Shown here: piece after piece, positions 1-12,798 of the stretch
Layout of the letters: every line of letters starts with the position of its first letter
Numbering within the stretch: the first letter of the stretch is position 1
Notes under the pieces: generated by a model
What the model saw: the letters and a program-made list of their open reading frames with translations, nothing else
What the model was told of the DNA's origin: nothing
The model's database searches: none
Program-made: the position numbers and the translations under genes
DNA from: Gnomoniopsis sp. IMI 355080
Lineage: Eukaryota > Ascomycota > Sordariomycetes > Diaporthales > Gnomoniaceae
Length of the DNA: 64,000 nt
Reading direction: 5' to 3'
NCBI GenBank assembly: GCA_027946555.1
Contig: JAPEVC010000164.1
Coordinates: 19,917 to 83,916, forward strand

Positions 1-427
1 CCAAAAGCCTGGGGTAAATAATACGGAGACAGGCTGACCCACCCTCTCCTGGACTGGCCGCCTGGCAAGCCCTGGCCACTTGTTTCTGCAGTAAGCCCAG
101 AACCACTTGGCAGCAACAGGCTGGACCCTGGAATCCTCTCCCTCTCCTTTTCTTTCAACAATCAAAACCACCGGCGAACGACACGAATCCTCGAAAGAGG
201 CAGTCAGAACAAAAACCAAAAAAGGGTTAACCATCCTCGAGTATTATCTCGGAAAATCCGGCCCGTCGCCTTAGCCTACCGCAATCAGCCCAAAACAAAA
301 AGGTCGGACGACAAAGCTTACATCAAAAACCCGGCTATCGATCAACTTTCAATTGCCATTGCGGGGCATCAGCCACGACGCTCTCCTACACGACAAACCC
401 CCATCGCTGGGGACGACAACAGCAACA
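1..427. other. Upstream region of the CaM-kinase gene (window edge)
   Basis: No credible coding region is seen here. The stretch between about 120 and 420 is A/C-rich with pyrimidine runs, which suits a fungal promoter and 5' leader for the kinase whose ATG is at 428. The reading frame stays open back to about 353 but has no ATG there (the codon is TTG), so the leader is taken as untranslated. Confidence 0.5.
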
Positions 428-1780
428 ATGGCCACCACCGCCGCCTCCGCCCAACCAGCTGGCGATGGCCGCCAACAACCACAAGTGCAACCATGCCGAT
501 ATAAAGTCGGAAAGACGTTAGGCGCAGGCTCATACTCAGTCGTCAAAGAATGCGTACACATCGACACGGGCCGGTACTATGCTGCCAAGGTCATCAACAA
601 ACGGCTCATGTCTGGGAGGGAACATATGGTACAACTTCAATCTTTTCATCCTCTCTGTCTCTCTTTGGTACCACGCAAAGGAAGATGCGCTAATTGTCGG
701 CCTACGGGCGCTCGATAGGTCCGCAATGAGATCGCCGTCCTCAAAAAAGTTTCTATGGGTCACCAAAACATCCTCACCCTCGTTGACTACTTCGAGACCA
801 TGAATAACCTCTATCTCGTCACTGATCTTGCCCTCGGCGGTGAGCTGTTTGACCGTATCTGTCGCAAAGGCTCCTACTACGAAGCCGACGCTGCAGACTT
901 GGTGCGCGCCACGCTGTCCGCAGTGGCCTATCTGCATGACCACGGCATCGTGCACCGCGACCTGAAGCCCGAGAACCTACTTTTCCGCACCCCCGAAGAT
1001 AATGCCGACCTGTTGATTGCCGACTTTGGCCTCTCACGCGTGATGGACGAGGAGCAATTCCATGTGCTAACCACTACATGTGGCACCCCCGGATATATGG
1101 CGCCCGAAATTTTCAAGAAATCGGGCCATGGCAAGCCAGTGGATATCTGGGCATTGGGCGTCATTACGTACTTCTTGCTGTGCGGTTACACGCCATTCGA
1201 CAGGGACACCGATTTCGAGGAGATGCAGGCCATTCTGAACGCCGACTATAGCTTTACGCCCGTGGATTACTGGCGCGGGGTATCTGATGGTGCAAAGGAC
1301 TTTATCAAACGCTGTTTGACCATTGACCCGGCGCGGAGGATGACAGCGCACGAGGCTCTTCAGCACCCATTCGTAGTAGGCTTCCGGGGCGCTGACGGCA
1401 CGGACAAGGGCGCGAACCTGCTGCCGACGGTCAAGAAGAACTTCAACGCAAGGAGGACGCTGCACGCCGCTATCGATACGGTGCGCGCGATAAATAAGTT
1501 ACGGGAAGGACAAAACGCGGCTGGGCTGATGGACGGCGCGAAGAGCAAGGAGCCGACCAGGAGTGGGAGGGAGGACGAGGAGAAGAACACAGCCAGCGCA
1601 GGGGCCAGTCGAGACAGCGGATATGCCACGCAAGACGCGCCGAGCCAATCAGAGGATGTGACGATGAGTGAGGCGCCACCATTGAACGTGGACCAGGTGC
1701 CAGTGAGTTTGAGGCCTGGTATGGAGGTGAACAAGGTGGTGGAGACGACCAAGGGGCTGTGGCAGCCGCCTAGGAGATGA
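428..1780 (+). CDS. Calcium/calmodulin-dependent protein kinase (CaMKI-like)
   Basis: Two exons, 428..628 and 719..1780, give 420 residues; the 90-nt intron starts GTACAA and its retention would hit a stop. The start at 428 is the first ATG in frame. A Ser/Thr kinase domain runs from about residue 25 to 300: glycine loop GAGSYSV, ATP-anchoring lysine in YYAAKVINK, catalytic HRDLKPENLL, DFG metal site, and an activation loop TTCGTPGYMAPEI whose Thr is the usual CaMKK target. Just after the kinase core comes a basic stretch (KKNFNARRTLHAAIDT and following) in the place where CaMKI enzymes keep their autoinhibitory and calmodulin-binding helix. The last roughly 90 residues are Ser/Glu-rich and probably disordered. 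Family knowledge: such kinases relay Ca2+ signals in growth and stress. The class is secure; the exact paralogue (cmkA or cmkB type) is inferred. Confidence 0.92.
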
Positions 1781-2685
1781 GGAGTGTATATACAGGCGTA
1801 ATGGGTAAGGATGGATAGTGAGGGTGGATATGGGCATCTCTTTGGTCTTTTGAAGGACATTGTACAACGCGACGTGGTTCATGATATCCAAAATGCGTCC
1901 AGCCATGCGAAGGCATATGTTCATATTTTTTCTTAGGGGCATAGAGGAAGCGAGGAGTGGCTTCAAGCAAACCGCAATACCATTCTTACAAAACCACTGG
2001 GTCTGCGGGCGGCTTTCCAGCGGGGAGGCAGTTTGGGCATGTATTTGGCGTGAACTACACGCCGCTGTCATCAAGCCTAATCTATCTCAGGGTATGCGTG
2101 GGCGCAGATTGGAACAGCAGGCCCCCAAAGACCTCGACCCGACGTACGACCATACTTCCCCGGTGGCTTGGAGGTATTCATTGGAACCGGGCCTAGAAGT
2201 CACGGTCATGCTGGGCGGGCCTTGCAATTGCAGGCCCCGGTCCACTCTTGCACAACAAAGTTGACAAAGTCCTCATGTTCGTCCTCGCTACCTCGCAGCG
2301 CCTCCTCTATAGACGGCTTATGAGCTGACCGATCAAGCCCAGACCACTTTCTTTGGGTCTAGCTCTTCTTCCATCTACGATACATTCGACATTACCCTAC
2401 TTCCGACACAATGAGTCTAGCGCTTACCGTCTCTACTGTCGCACAACTAGAGTCCTGCACAATATCCAGGCTGTGTCTGCGTCTGCAGCTGTCATTTGTT
2501 GTTGACGACGCCACGAATGGCCCCTGTTACGGAGGCTCAGCTGAATTCTGCGTGTAGAAAGTCGCCTCCTGAGGCAGGAACTTCAGATCATACATGAGGC
2601 TCTGGCTCTTGCAAATACTAGAATCGTCAGGGTACGCTTCAAAGACTTACCCCCTCATAACTTCTTCAATTGAACCCAACTCGTT
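1781..2685. other. Intergenic region between kinase and zinc-finger gene
   Basis: It contains the kinase 3' region and the promoter of the next gene, which points the same way. Open frames up to about 134 codons exist but have no recognisable content. An ATG at 2410 opens about 48 codons and could be a leader ORF or a missed first exon of the downstream gene; I could not join it convincingly because a stop in the downstream frame (TGA at 2671) lies just before the chosen ATG. Confidence 0.4.
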
Positions 2686-5600
2686 ATGTATAAAATAGAG
2701 CTCGACGGAAGAGGTTACTTCTCCCTCTCAGCGCCGCCGGGGCTATACGGGCCGTCCCAGCTGGTGAAGCCCCGGCTATATCAATGCGATCGATGTCAGA
2801 TGGTATTTTCGCGCGAGCACGACTTGAAAAGGCACAAGCGGATACACAGCATTTCTAAGTCATTCGTGTGCGATGGCTGTGACAAGGCCTTCAGGAGGAA
2901 AGATGAGTTGGAGGTTCGTAGCCCAATCAGTTTTGCTTTCCGCTCTAGTCTTCGGTCTGTGTCCTGATCCTGCTACATTAGAGGCATCAATTCTTGAAGG
3001 GTTGTGGCGGGAAGAATAAGACCAAAAGAACAGACAGCTGTAGCACAGCCAACAACGCTGCTGCCAATAAGTCCACAGCTAGCCCAACACTCATCTCACA
3101 AAGTACGCCAGGCTATGCAGAAGATGGTCCTAGGTCCCTCGGGCTCGCGCATCCATATGTGCGATGGGCACTACCTTCTGACCAGTACACCAGTACACAT
3201 GTGAAGTCAACCCGACAACCGTGTAGGACACAGAAGATACTTGTTCCGACCGCACCCTCACACAAAGCGACGTCCCATGAAGATCAAGACACGAATGAAG
3301 GCATGAGGCAAATCGAGCGGACAAGGCAACACATGGAAGAACTGATGCAACAGATTGATGTGGGTCATCGCTATTCCTCCGGCACCACTTGTTGCTAATA
3401 TTGTTTTTGAGAACATGATGAATATGACTGGAAATTCTCTCCCAAGAACCTATAATCTTCCATGCGAGATTCATGGTTGTGCCACAGTGTTTCAAGCTGA
3501 TGAAGTGGATGAGTGGATTGGACACTTTAAAAGCCACTTTGGGGGAACGCTTCCCCCCAAGCTTCGATGCTGTAAGCTTCTATTTTTAATGTACAGCGCC
3601 ACAAGAAAATAAATACTAATATATTCAAATTCTGTACGTTTCAGGGTTTGATTGCGATTTCGTTGTTTTATTCGATGCGAGGAGTCCAGAGATTGGTGGT
3701 AAAACTCATGACAACCTCGAACGTCGAATGAGGCATATCCACGATCACATCCTATACGATGGTTATAGACCCCGTGATAGGATTGTAGATGGCTTTGTCA
3801 TTGATCACCTCAGGAAGCAGGGGATGGTTGATGAGCAAGTTGTTGGTACTTGGCTCAAGTGTCCGCGAGCTCGACCTTTATTGCCATCGCGAGTACAACC
3901 AGCGCTTGCGCAGGGCACTCTCAGTCCCCCAGACCGTGTTGCAGATTCAGAGTTCAAGCACACAGGTGTTGAGGCCGCAAATCACACAAAAGAGGGCAAA
4001 CTCATCAGCAGGAGTGATACCGACCCTCTTGATGCCACTGACTATTGCGCATCACAGAGTCGGAGTTTAGCCAAGACAGTTGCTCGGGGAACCACTGATC
4101 TCATCTCTGTCTTGGGAGCCTCGTCGTCGCAAAGCAAACCACACGAAGATAATCCCAATTTATTGGAGCCCGCACCTGACAACCATATATGGACCAGGTC
4201 GATGAGTGTCTGGAGTGACGATGATGATGTTCAATCTATCGCGAACAGTGTAGATTCGAACAGCTCTAACAAGTCGAACGATGCTTCCGCGGGAGAAAAT
4301 GCAATGCAAACGCAGGAGCACCAGGTCTCTGAATCCGTCCAGAATGATCTTGAAGGTTCTCATGTACCGCTCACGCCGAACGAGGAAGGACAATGTGCAG
4401 AAGATGACCGATTACTGGGCAGGAGAGAGGGGCTGGGAATGACTTCGGAGACATCTGAGGAAAGCTCACATGGTGCCTCATGCAACTCAAGTATACCACA
4501 ACATCAACTCCTCCAACCTGTAGATGTCGATATACCACTCACACCAATCGAGGAAGGACAATACACAGAAGAATTTGGAATCCTGGACAGCGAAGAGAGC
4601 CTAGACAGAAATTCGGAAATGTCTGGGGAGAGAGCACATGATGCATCGTGTAACCCAGTTTCAACACAACGTCGACTTCCCCCAGCTGAACCTGTTGGTG
4701 CCTACCTGAAGCGGGACTCGGCAATGGTGTGGCTCAAAAAGGCATTCACCGACGCATTATGGCCAACAATGGAGGGTTCTCAGAGGATCTGGTATCAATG
4801 TGTAAGTGCATTAGGATATTCCAAAGGAACAAACACTGACACCGTCCATGCGATACGCAGGGCTGCGGAGAGCAAACCTATATCGATGTTAGAGAATTGA
4901 GACCTGGCGGCGCGGCAAGGCTGTGGTTGAAGATCACAGAGAGCACCATAGCAGCGAGGAGCCGGACATCCTCGCCAGACGACACATCTTGTCCATCAGG
5001 CACTCAACCGCTGTGTTCCCCACCACCAGCACATCTCAGACCGTCCCCATCCACCTCATCATCAGATCGATCTTCTATTGGAGCTTCGACGCTGTTCAGC
5101 CTACCCAATACAAGTTCTACAACCTCTTCATGTGTCTCAAATCCCGCCGATACCATACCCAAATTCTTGTTGGTCTGTATTAACGGCAAAACATATAAAT
5201 CCCTACCAGAACTCCGATATGTCGATGTGTCTGAAGATTTGAACGATGACCAACTCCTTAACGGGATTCTCGAGCAATACGAGCAAGCTCGCAAAGATGA
5301 ACAGTGGACTATCTCTCTACTCATACCGAAGTGGATCAGTACTTCGTCCGTCCCAGGTCACATACAAAAGGCCTGGGAGGCGCTGCCGTGCGCTGTTCGA
5401 AGGCCATCCTGGCTGCAGGACTTGCCATGGACAGCTGTGATCCCATCCTGGTTGTTCAAGCTGGCCTCCGAGGTTGGATTTGGTGCTCCACTACACATCC
5501 TGGACACGGCCGATTTTGTACGGGTAAGCAGCCCACCACAGTTGAAAGAGCATTATTTGCCCTGAAAACTAACATCCGCAGTTCCATCTCATCCCTCGAG

Positions 5601-6070
5601 GTGAAGGCAAGGATCCGTACCCCTCCCAATTCAAGCCAGGCCAATGGCCCACGGAGGAGGACGTTCTAAAGTACCACAAATATCTCTACAAACCAGTTCC
5701 GATGCTCGACGCTGAGATTCTCACCATGAATTTGTGGCATATGCGCAAGGACGGCCCACATACCGAATGTTTCTGGTACGACGTCGTGCCCAAGAAGCTC
5801 AACGAGGGGCTGTTTCGGCCACCTGGTACGAGAGGTCACGTCTACGGATACGGCATACGCATTCACGAGAAGCTCAACATCTTGTTGGTCCTGTGTTGGA
5901 TGCTCATCGCCGTGGTCGGTACTGGTCTAGCCGTTACTATCTTTGCCTTGCTCACGGAGGACAATTCTTCAGCTTTTGGGATGGGCGCGTATCTGGTGGC
6001 CATTTTGGCCGTATATATACCATTACAATACGAGGTTTGGAAGGAAGGCTGGGAAGTGATATTGGGATGA
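2686..6070 (+). CDS. C2H2-finger protein fused to a fungal CxCG/ELRPG membrane domain
   Basis: Six exons (2686..2913, 2982..3359, 3412..3571, 3645..4801, 4861..5523, 5582..6070) splice to 1,024 residues. One classical finger (CDRCQMVFSREHDLKRHKRIH) is followed by a CDGCDKAF finger completed across intron 1 (DELERHQ then C) and by two looser Cys/His units across introns 2-3 (CEIHGC..H..H; W-FDCDFV..H..H). A long acidic, Ser-rich linker in exon 4 holds a 56-residue internal duplication. Exon 5 opens with CGCGEQTYIDVRELRPG, a signature I recall from a widespread uncharacterised Pezizomycotina family. It continues into FLLVCINGKTYKSLPEL, then FHLIPRG, GPHTECFWYDVVPKKLNEG and two hydrophobic helices (about residues 962-989 and 996-1015). 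The membrane end argues against a simple nuclear factor. No function is known to me. Start choice: first ATG after an in-frame TGA at 2671. Confidence 0.8.
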
Positions 6071-9000
6071 AGAAGCGGCAGGCCATTTATTTTCACGAAT
6101 GTGCCACCGCCAGTCGTCGGCCTGCCAGGTAGGTCTCGTTAGCGCATGTAGAAAGACAACGAATCAGATGGATCAATATCAAGCGTTCTTCATTGTGGAG
6201 AGAGCAGCTGAGCTGTCTGGAAGAGGCTGCGAACAACAGGCTTTTGATCAAGACTAAATAGAGCCCAGGGGGAAGGCTCAGCGCAATTCAAGTGCCAACC
6301 ATGACTTGACATATATACTACTGCCGTACAAAGTCTGAAATGGGCATTGAATAATCATGAAGCCCTTCGAAATATTGAATGTGGACTCATATTCGACCAC
6401 AAGAGCAAGCAGCCAGAGAACAGCATTGGGCTTCTCGCTAAGATGTCTCTGCAGGAAAGGCAGTCTGTAGACACTTTGTCCTTGTCTTCCCTTTCCCTCC
6501 CTCTTTAAAGATAGTGATGACGAGAAGTATGTCCACACAGCCGTCTGCCTAAGACGGGTGCGTAATCATCTCGACTTCACTACCATTCCTTGCCGGCTAC
6601 CCGTCACTAACCCAGACAAACCTGCCGACCAAACACATAGAAAATAGCCCTACCCGCCCAACCTCCACGTACGTGCTTCGTCGTCGTCGTCGTCCCATGA
6701 CACACACTGTGATTCTCTTGTACATGGGACTGCGGGCTCTTGACTCACCCACCACCAAGGTCCTCTCCATCTCATCACATTTCACCCCAACGCACAGACA
6801 TGGCCATTTCTCTTCTCTCCGAATACACACACGCACACACACGTCCGAGCATATTCCGATTTAACAAAGCTCACGGGCCCTAAACCCAACTGTTCATCAA
6901 TTCTCAAACCTACTAGCGACGTCACCCGCCGCGTTCTCGCCCAAAAAAGCACAAGAAATACAAGCCGATGAATTGTTCCCGGAACCCAGCGACACTACAA
7001 ATAGTCTAGCGCTGGGCGGCCGGAAGGCATAAAATCCAGTCTGTCGGGCCGCTTGGCGAGAACACGGACGATCAGTATCTTGTCGACATAAAAGATAAAC
7101 CACCGCCCCCCCTGTCGCAGTAGTTAGACTGATGAATAAGTCCATGCTTCTCGTCCAAAGACATCCTTCTTAAGACTGTCTCAACGGGCTGCCGGCGCCG
7201 GCTCTGTTCAATAGCGTAAGCCACAAAGTCATTGATGAGGACTCGCTTGCTTGTTCAACGCGAATAGACACTATGACGTATATACATTGGACAGAGGAGT
7301 TCAAAGAATTATTTTGCTGGGTACAAGGTGATAATGTTCAGACGCAGGAGAACCGCTATATTTGATGCCGATGCCAGACGGAGTGTTTGGTCCGGCCCCC
7401 CCTTCAGTGCCATGCCAAAAGAAAACCGAACAAAGGGCAGACTCGGTTGTCAATGAACACATGCAAAAGATAATCAGACATGTGAACCGGCCCTCATGAC
7501 CCACAATCTGCAAAAACTTTAAGCTTAACACTCTTTCACTCAAAAACAAAGCCTGCCAGGCGGAACTGTATGATTCATACAACCCGCGCTCCTCCCGCCC
7601 AAATGTCTCGGGATGTTCGGTCGGCTCGGATCGGTCAACTCTTCACTACACTCAAAAGACGGACGGACAATAAGCCGGCCCCGAGCCTTCCGGGATCAAA
7701 GAAAGCAAAAAGAAACAGGTGGTGTGAGACTGCGACCCCTTATCCATCTACCGCGACCCTAGCCGCATGTTAGCCGCGTTTATATTTGGGGCAGGGTGGG
7801 TAGTATTCTGTTGGCTGCACACGCGACACCGACCCTGGATTTGTTCCAGCTGCTTCCACTCTACAAGGAGAGAGAAACAACAAATGAAAAGAAAATTTCT
7901 GAAATGAGTTGTTGTTTACCAGACCAAAAAAAATCAGTCTAGGAGCGCAATTTGTGGTCAACCTCGGGATATAGCCGTTTAGATTTGTCACAGAAAAAAC
8001 AACCCTTCTGTTATTAGGTATGTTCGGCGGGTGGCAGACCGAACGCGAACCACGAACGCCTTCGGCCTGGCCCCGAGGTGGATCCCGCCCCCAGTTCATC
8101 AGTCTGCTGGGAAAAGCGAGTGTCATACAAGACAATACAGGCAAATACCCAGCCTGTCAAGTGGGGCCTGCCTGTTTTCATCATTTTACGCACCCTAAAT
8201 CAGCGTGGGTGATGGGAATCGGGTTCGGCGCGGGAAGAGACAGGGGTGGGGTGATGTTATGGGGTTTTCCTTATACTCGTACGAACAGGATTATATTTTT
8301 GGCTTCTCTTCGCTTATTCTGGTACTCGGACAGAGAATTTTCTCCTCTTTTTGTGTTGGAAAAATAAGAGAAAAAACTTCAAAGTTTAGAACGTCAGGCG
8401 CGAAGCGATTGGCCGGCACCGGCATACTCGGAAAGGTCCTTCGCCTGCAATCGCTGCCTTATTGGCAAACTTCGTCAATAGGGTCATACGACACATGCAA
8501 CATGTGCATCGGTCGAGATCGTTTGGTCACTGCAAGATCGCTTGGCCCTTGTTAGTAGGGTTACATGCAGGGTGCTGCTGGGCGCCTTGATCCTTTTAAG
8601 CCCACAGGCTTTCATTTTTGGTGGGTCCCCCAAGGCGGGCAAACATTCATCAACTCGCATGGTGTGTATTGTGTGTGTGGAGAAGCGCCGTCTTTCACAG
8701 TTCAACCCATCTCGTTTGATTGACCGTTGGTGATGAGCTATTTCTCAAGTGAGTCAGTACCATAATGGCAAGCGTACGGGATGGGTGAACAAAGAGGTTG
8801 GTAATTGACTCGAACCAACAAACACAAAAGTGCCCACCGTTGGTTACATTGGCGTTGACGCCGTGTGACAGATGCGTTGTTGGCGGCCCCCAAAAAAGAG
8901 ACTGATGCCTTGTACCGGTACCTGTGGTCTGAATAGCTTCGGATTTAAGCAATGCATCCCATCCCGGCAGGGCTGGTAAAGTAAGGTAAGAAGAAAAGGT

Positions 9001-11284
9001 GGGCAGAAACCCCCGAAACTTCAGCTTATCGGTGCTTGAATCGGTTGAGCAATCCTGACGCCAGGTTTCACCATGTATTCAGATAAAGAAGAATTCTAGG
9101 AGACTTGTCCGAGAACATCAGTTGATGGCGCGTTCTTATTCGTGGCAGCTGTACCAGATCGTTCAAATTGTTTTGAGTGTCTTACATACGTACACACGTA
9201 TTACCTGGTAGAGTAAGTAAGAAGGGCCAGATACAGATTGACTTTTTGTCGGCTTGGCAATGTCCAGGAAATGGGGCCACCCAGCGAAGCTCAACGTCTA
9301 GGTTTGAGCCTCAGGTTTCGAGATGGAGACTTAGCACAGGGATGCTTGCGTCTTTCTTTTTGCATTGAACCCGTGATTTACGCCCGTGAGCTCCTTCCAT
9401 GTAAAAAAAGAGGACTGGGAGCATGAAGTAGCACGGACAAGGTCGGCGGGTTGATTTTCAGGACCTAGACCAAAGATTAGATTGTTTTTGGCTAGGGACC
9501 ACCGAGTCCAGATTCTGTTGCTGGTGAACTGAGGCACCTAAATTTGGCAACCGTAACACCTATCGCCGGACCAATCCGAAAATGCAAAGATGGAAATGCG
9601 CCACGAGTTGAGTGACGATTGTTGAAAGATCTTGAAGATTGATATTCCAGGGTCCAATCACCCTTCGTTGGACGTTATGTGCTTCTGAAGGGCAACGGAA
9701 GCGACGGCGGCGGTGAGAAGGCGCCAAAGTCGGTGGAGGAAACGCCCCGAGGGGCTTGGCAGCATCAAGCAAAGTGATCTGGCTGGACTTTGTGATGGTA
9801 CCTAGGATTTGACGTCAGAGCGGAGACGAGACATGTTAATATCAGTCCGAACTCCGCTTGGTATCTTGAAGACAAGACAAGACGGAGGAGAATAACGAGA
9901 TGTCTCACTTGTCTTTTTTGAGAGATAGGAATACACACAGACAATATGCTATGGTGTAATCTTGGTACCATGGTACAATATTCTTTCATTTGTGAAATAA
10001 GGTTTCATGCTGCGGCGGAATCTCACTCAATACTTTCTACACAAGATAGTGAATCGAAGAAACAAGCTCGCGTGAGCACCCGGCCATCGCACCAAATGAT
10101 TGGATCACATGAGTGCATCTGCTGAAACACTTGCTGAGCAGATCCCTGCCTCCGGGGGGCTGCAAGGACGAGACTTGATGGTTACCAGGTCTTCGCCGCA
10201 ATTATACCTGAGGGTTCTGGACTTATAGCCGCCCAGACCAAGTACTGTAGCTGTACCCTGCACAAAAGCAAGCAAAACCCTTTGCCAAGAAATGTCCCGT
10301 ACTGCAGTAAATAACTTTGCGCGCTGGAAGAAGTATCGGTACCCCCATCTCGTTCGGAGAGAAGCCGGGAACAAGGAGCGCACCGCATAAGCCGCAAGGA
10401 GTCCTCAACGAACGCTTTTTCGCGACTTTCGGAGACTTGGATGCGCCCGACCAAACTTGTGGTCTTTTTAGCGTCTTCTTTTTTAGTGATCAGCCGAAGG
10501 GGTCCATTTACTATGGTAGTAGTATCGTGGAAGTTGGTCTCGTCTTTTGTTCTACCCGGCCGCTACCTCCCCCTGTTGTTGACGTAGTAAGCTGTGCATG
10601 CTTCATATACTTCCACAGTACTACCCTCTTGCCTCTGTTTTTTTTTTCCCTTCCTTCCTCGAAACAAATACCCTTACGGACGCACATCTCCTCCCTTTAG
10701 CTGACCTTACCCTTACCTCTCCTCAACCTCTCCTCCAGGACGTGTGCGTTTTCCCTCCTGCAACAACGCGCTAATACAGTGTGCACCCTGCACATCTGAC
10801 AAGCCACTACGGAAGGCTCGGCCCCAGTTTGCACGGCTTATTACAAATTCTAACGGGCGCTTCCGGATTCCTTTGGGAAAGGAACAACCAAAATTCTCAG
10901 CTGCAAAGAAATACTCGGACTTTGGGGGTCTAGCGAAGTCTGCGAAGACCCGGGACTGTCGGTCGTGAAAACTAGAGAGAATTGACTTTTTGCTTTAAAG
11001 TCTGCCTTGTCCGCCTTCCTTGTCCTCGGGTGGTGGAATATATCCGCTTTCGTTTGCGACCGACTCAAGACGACAAACGACGATCCGTGGAGTAGTCCAG
11101 TCCCTCAGCTATTATGATATGAGAAGGCAATAGCGTCATCGACAAATTATTTTCCAACCCAACCGACCGGGGTTTCTACTTGGGCTTCGATAGTACTTCA
11201 CCCTCGACGAACCTGTCTTTTTCCCCCCTGGGCTCGCCAATTGTTTCCCGACAAGAGCAGCGTCCTGTATAGGCATCTTTCAAG
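6071..11284. other. 5.2-kb gene desert upstream of AUR1
   Basis: No open frame exceeds about 127 codons and none shows a known motif or plausible splicing partners on either strand. CpG and GpC are balanced in the stretch I counted by hand (7021-7140), so this is not decayed repeat DNA. Short simple-sequence tracts occur: TCG repeats near 6677-6693 and CA-rich DNA near 6828-6842. From about 10,560 to 10,740 the + strand becomes strongly pyrimidine-rich, a usual mark of a fungal core promoter. CTGAC at about 10,701 followed by a CT tract and CAG at 10,736-10,738 looks like a splice acceptor, so AUR1 may have a spliced 5' leader. Confidence 0.45.
10560..10740 (+). promoter_or_regulatory. Candidate AUR1 core promoter / leader-intron acceptor
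   Basis: A CT-rich stretch of about 180 nt lies 550-720 nt before the AUR1 ATG. Pyrimidine-rich tracts just upstream of transcription starts are common in filamentous fungi. The end of the tract reads as branch point (CTGAC), pyrimidines and CAG, so it may instead, or also, be the 3' end of a 5'-UTR intron. No TATA box is obvious. Confidence 0.3.
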
Positions 11285-12798
11285 ATGCAGGACATGACTT
11301 CATTCTTGCAGGCCAAATCCAAGCTGCACATTCCTCACCTACAATGGCCGCGCGCACTCAAGATCCACATTCCAGAGCGATTCCAGCCCGGCGGCAGCAC
11401 GAGGTGGAGCAGGTCAAGGAAATCTAGGAGAAAGTACTATGGCGAGACGGCGGCACCAACAGACATCACGAGGTTGCAGAGGTCTTTCAATCCGTTGGAC
11501 GGAGTGCGCGCCATACAAAGGCATCGTTGGGGATGGTTGGATATCCAGTATCCACTCATGGCCGGCTTCATGCTCTTCTCTCTGATCATCGCGCCCATGC
11601 CAATCCTCGTCAAGATTGGAATTCCTACTATTTCGCTGTTGGTCTGCTTGATGCCCGCCACAAGACAGTTCTTCCTTCCCTCAATGCCAATATGGATCTA
11701 CCTGCTATATTTCTTTTGCAGTCGGTAAGTCGCCGCGACCCTATCCACCTCCAAAACAAGAGCATCCGTCAACTAACGACACCCTCCAGCTTCATCCCCG
11801 TTCAATACCGCCCACACATCTGGGTTAAGGTCCTTCCCGCGCTAGAAAACGTTCTTTACGGCACCAACATCTCCAACATCCTCTCCGCTCACACCCACCC
11901 GATCCTCGATCTCCTCGCCTGGTTCCCTTACGGCATCGGCCACTTTGGCGGTCCTGCCGTCTGCTCCGCCGCCCTCTTCCTCTTCGCCGCCCCTTCGACC
12001 ACCCCCGTCTTTGCACGCTCCTTTGGCTGGCTCGCCCTGACCGGCGTGACCATCTGCTTGGTCTTCCCTTGTACCCCGCCGTGGTATGAAAAGGAACACG
12101 GTCTCGAGCCCGCTCACTACGGCATGCCCGGGTCTCCGGCAGGACTGGCGCGCGTGGACAAGCTCTTTGGCGTCGACATGTACACGACCTCCTTTACAAC
12201 CGCGCCCATGCCCTTTGGCGCCTTCCCCTCCCTTCACTCCGCCAACGCCACCCTCGAGGCGCTGTTTATGAGCTTCGCTTTCCCCCGGCTGCGCCCGCTC
12301 TTCATTTTCTACGTGGGCTGGCTGTGGTGGGCTACCATGTACCTTAACCACCACTACGCCGTCGACCTCGTGGGCGGCTCTCTGATCGCCGTTAGCATTT
12401 ACAGCATTGCACGCGCCCGCTACCTACCGCGCCAACAAGCCGACAAGAAGAACCGCTGGGCATACGAATACGTCGAGATTGGCGAGAAGCCCCGCAACCG
12501 TGGCGAGGAGTACGGCATCCTGGGCACAAAGGAGGAAGGTTATGGACTCGGACTGCTCGAGCAGCGTAGCGCGACGACTTTTGGTGACGAGGACCAGTGG
12601 ACGCTGGGTAGCAGTTCGAGCTTCTCCGTGTCGAGTACGCCGCGCACTAGCACTACGAGTCCGACGCTGATGAGCCCGAGCACACCGGACGGAAGCTTCC
12701 GCGAGCACGTCGCCGTTTCGATGAATCTCAACGGACAGCTGGTGTGGGATGAGAGGGAAAGGGAGAGCGAGTTGAGTGAGGTGGTGGTCATGCGATGA
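11285..12798 (+). CDS. AUR1: Inositol phosphorylceramide synthase catalytic subunit
   Basis: Exons 11285..11724 and 11790..12798 encode 482 residues; the 65-nt intron has donor GTAAGT and branch point AACTAACGAC. The enzyme moves phosphoinositol from phosphatidylinositol to ceramide in the Golgi and is the aureobasidin A target in fungi. The sequence shows several hydrophobic helices from about residue 90 and the PAP2-type catalytic motifs: GAFPSLHSANA near residue 290 and YLNHHYAVDLVGG near 331, which supply the His, His and Asp of the active site. The first 90 residues are basic, as in the family, and the C-terminal 90 are Ser/Thr-rich and cytosolic-like, longer than the yeast tail. It stands alone: a 5.2-kb desert lies upstream and 1.6 kb of non-coding DNA downstream. 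Identification is firm. Confidence 0.95.

Noticed and set aside
8800..8890. GGTTCGAGTC (B-box-like) on minus
   Set aside because: The flanking bases cannot form a T-arm stem and no A box precedes it.
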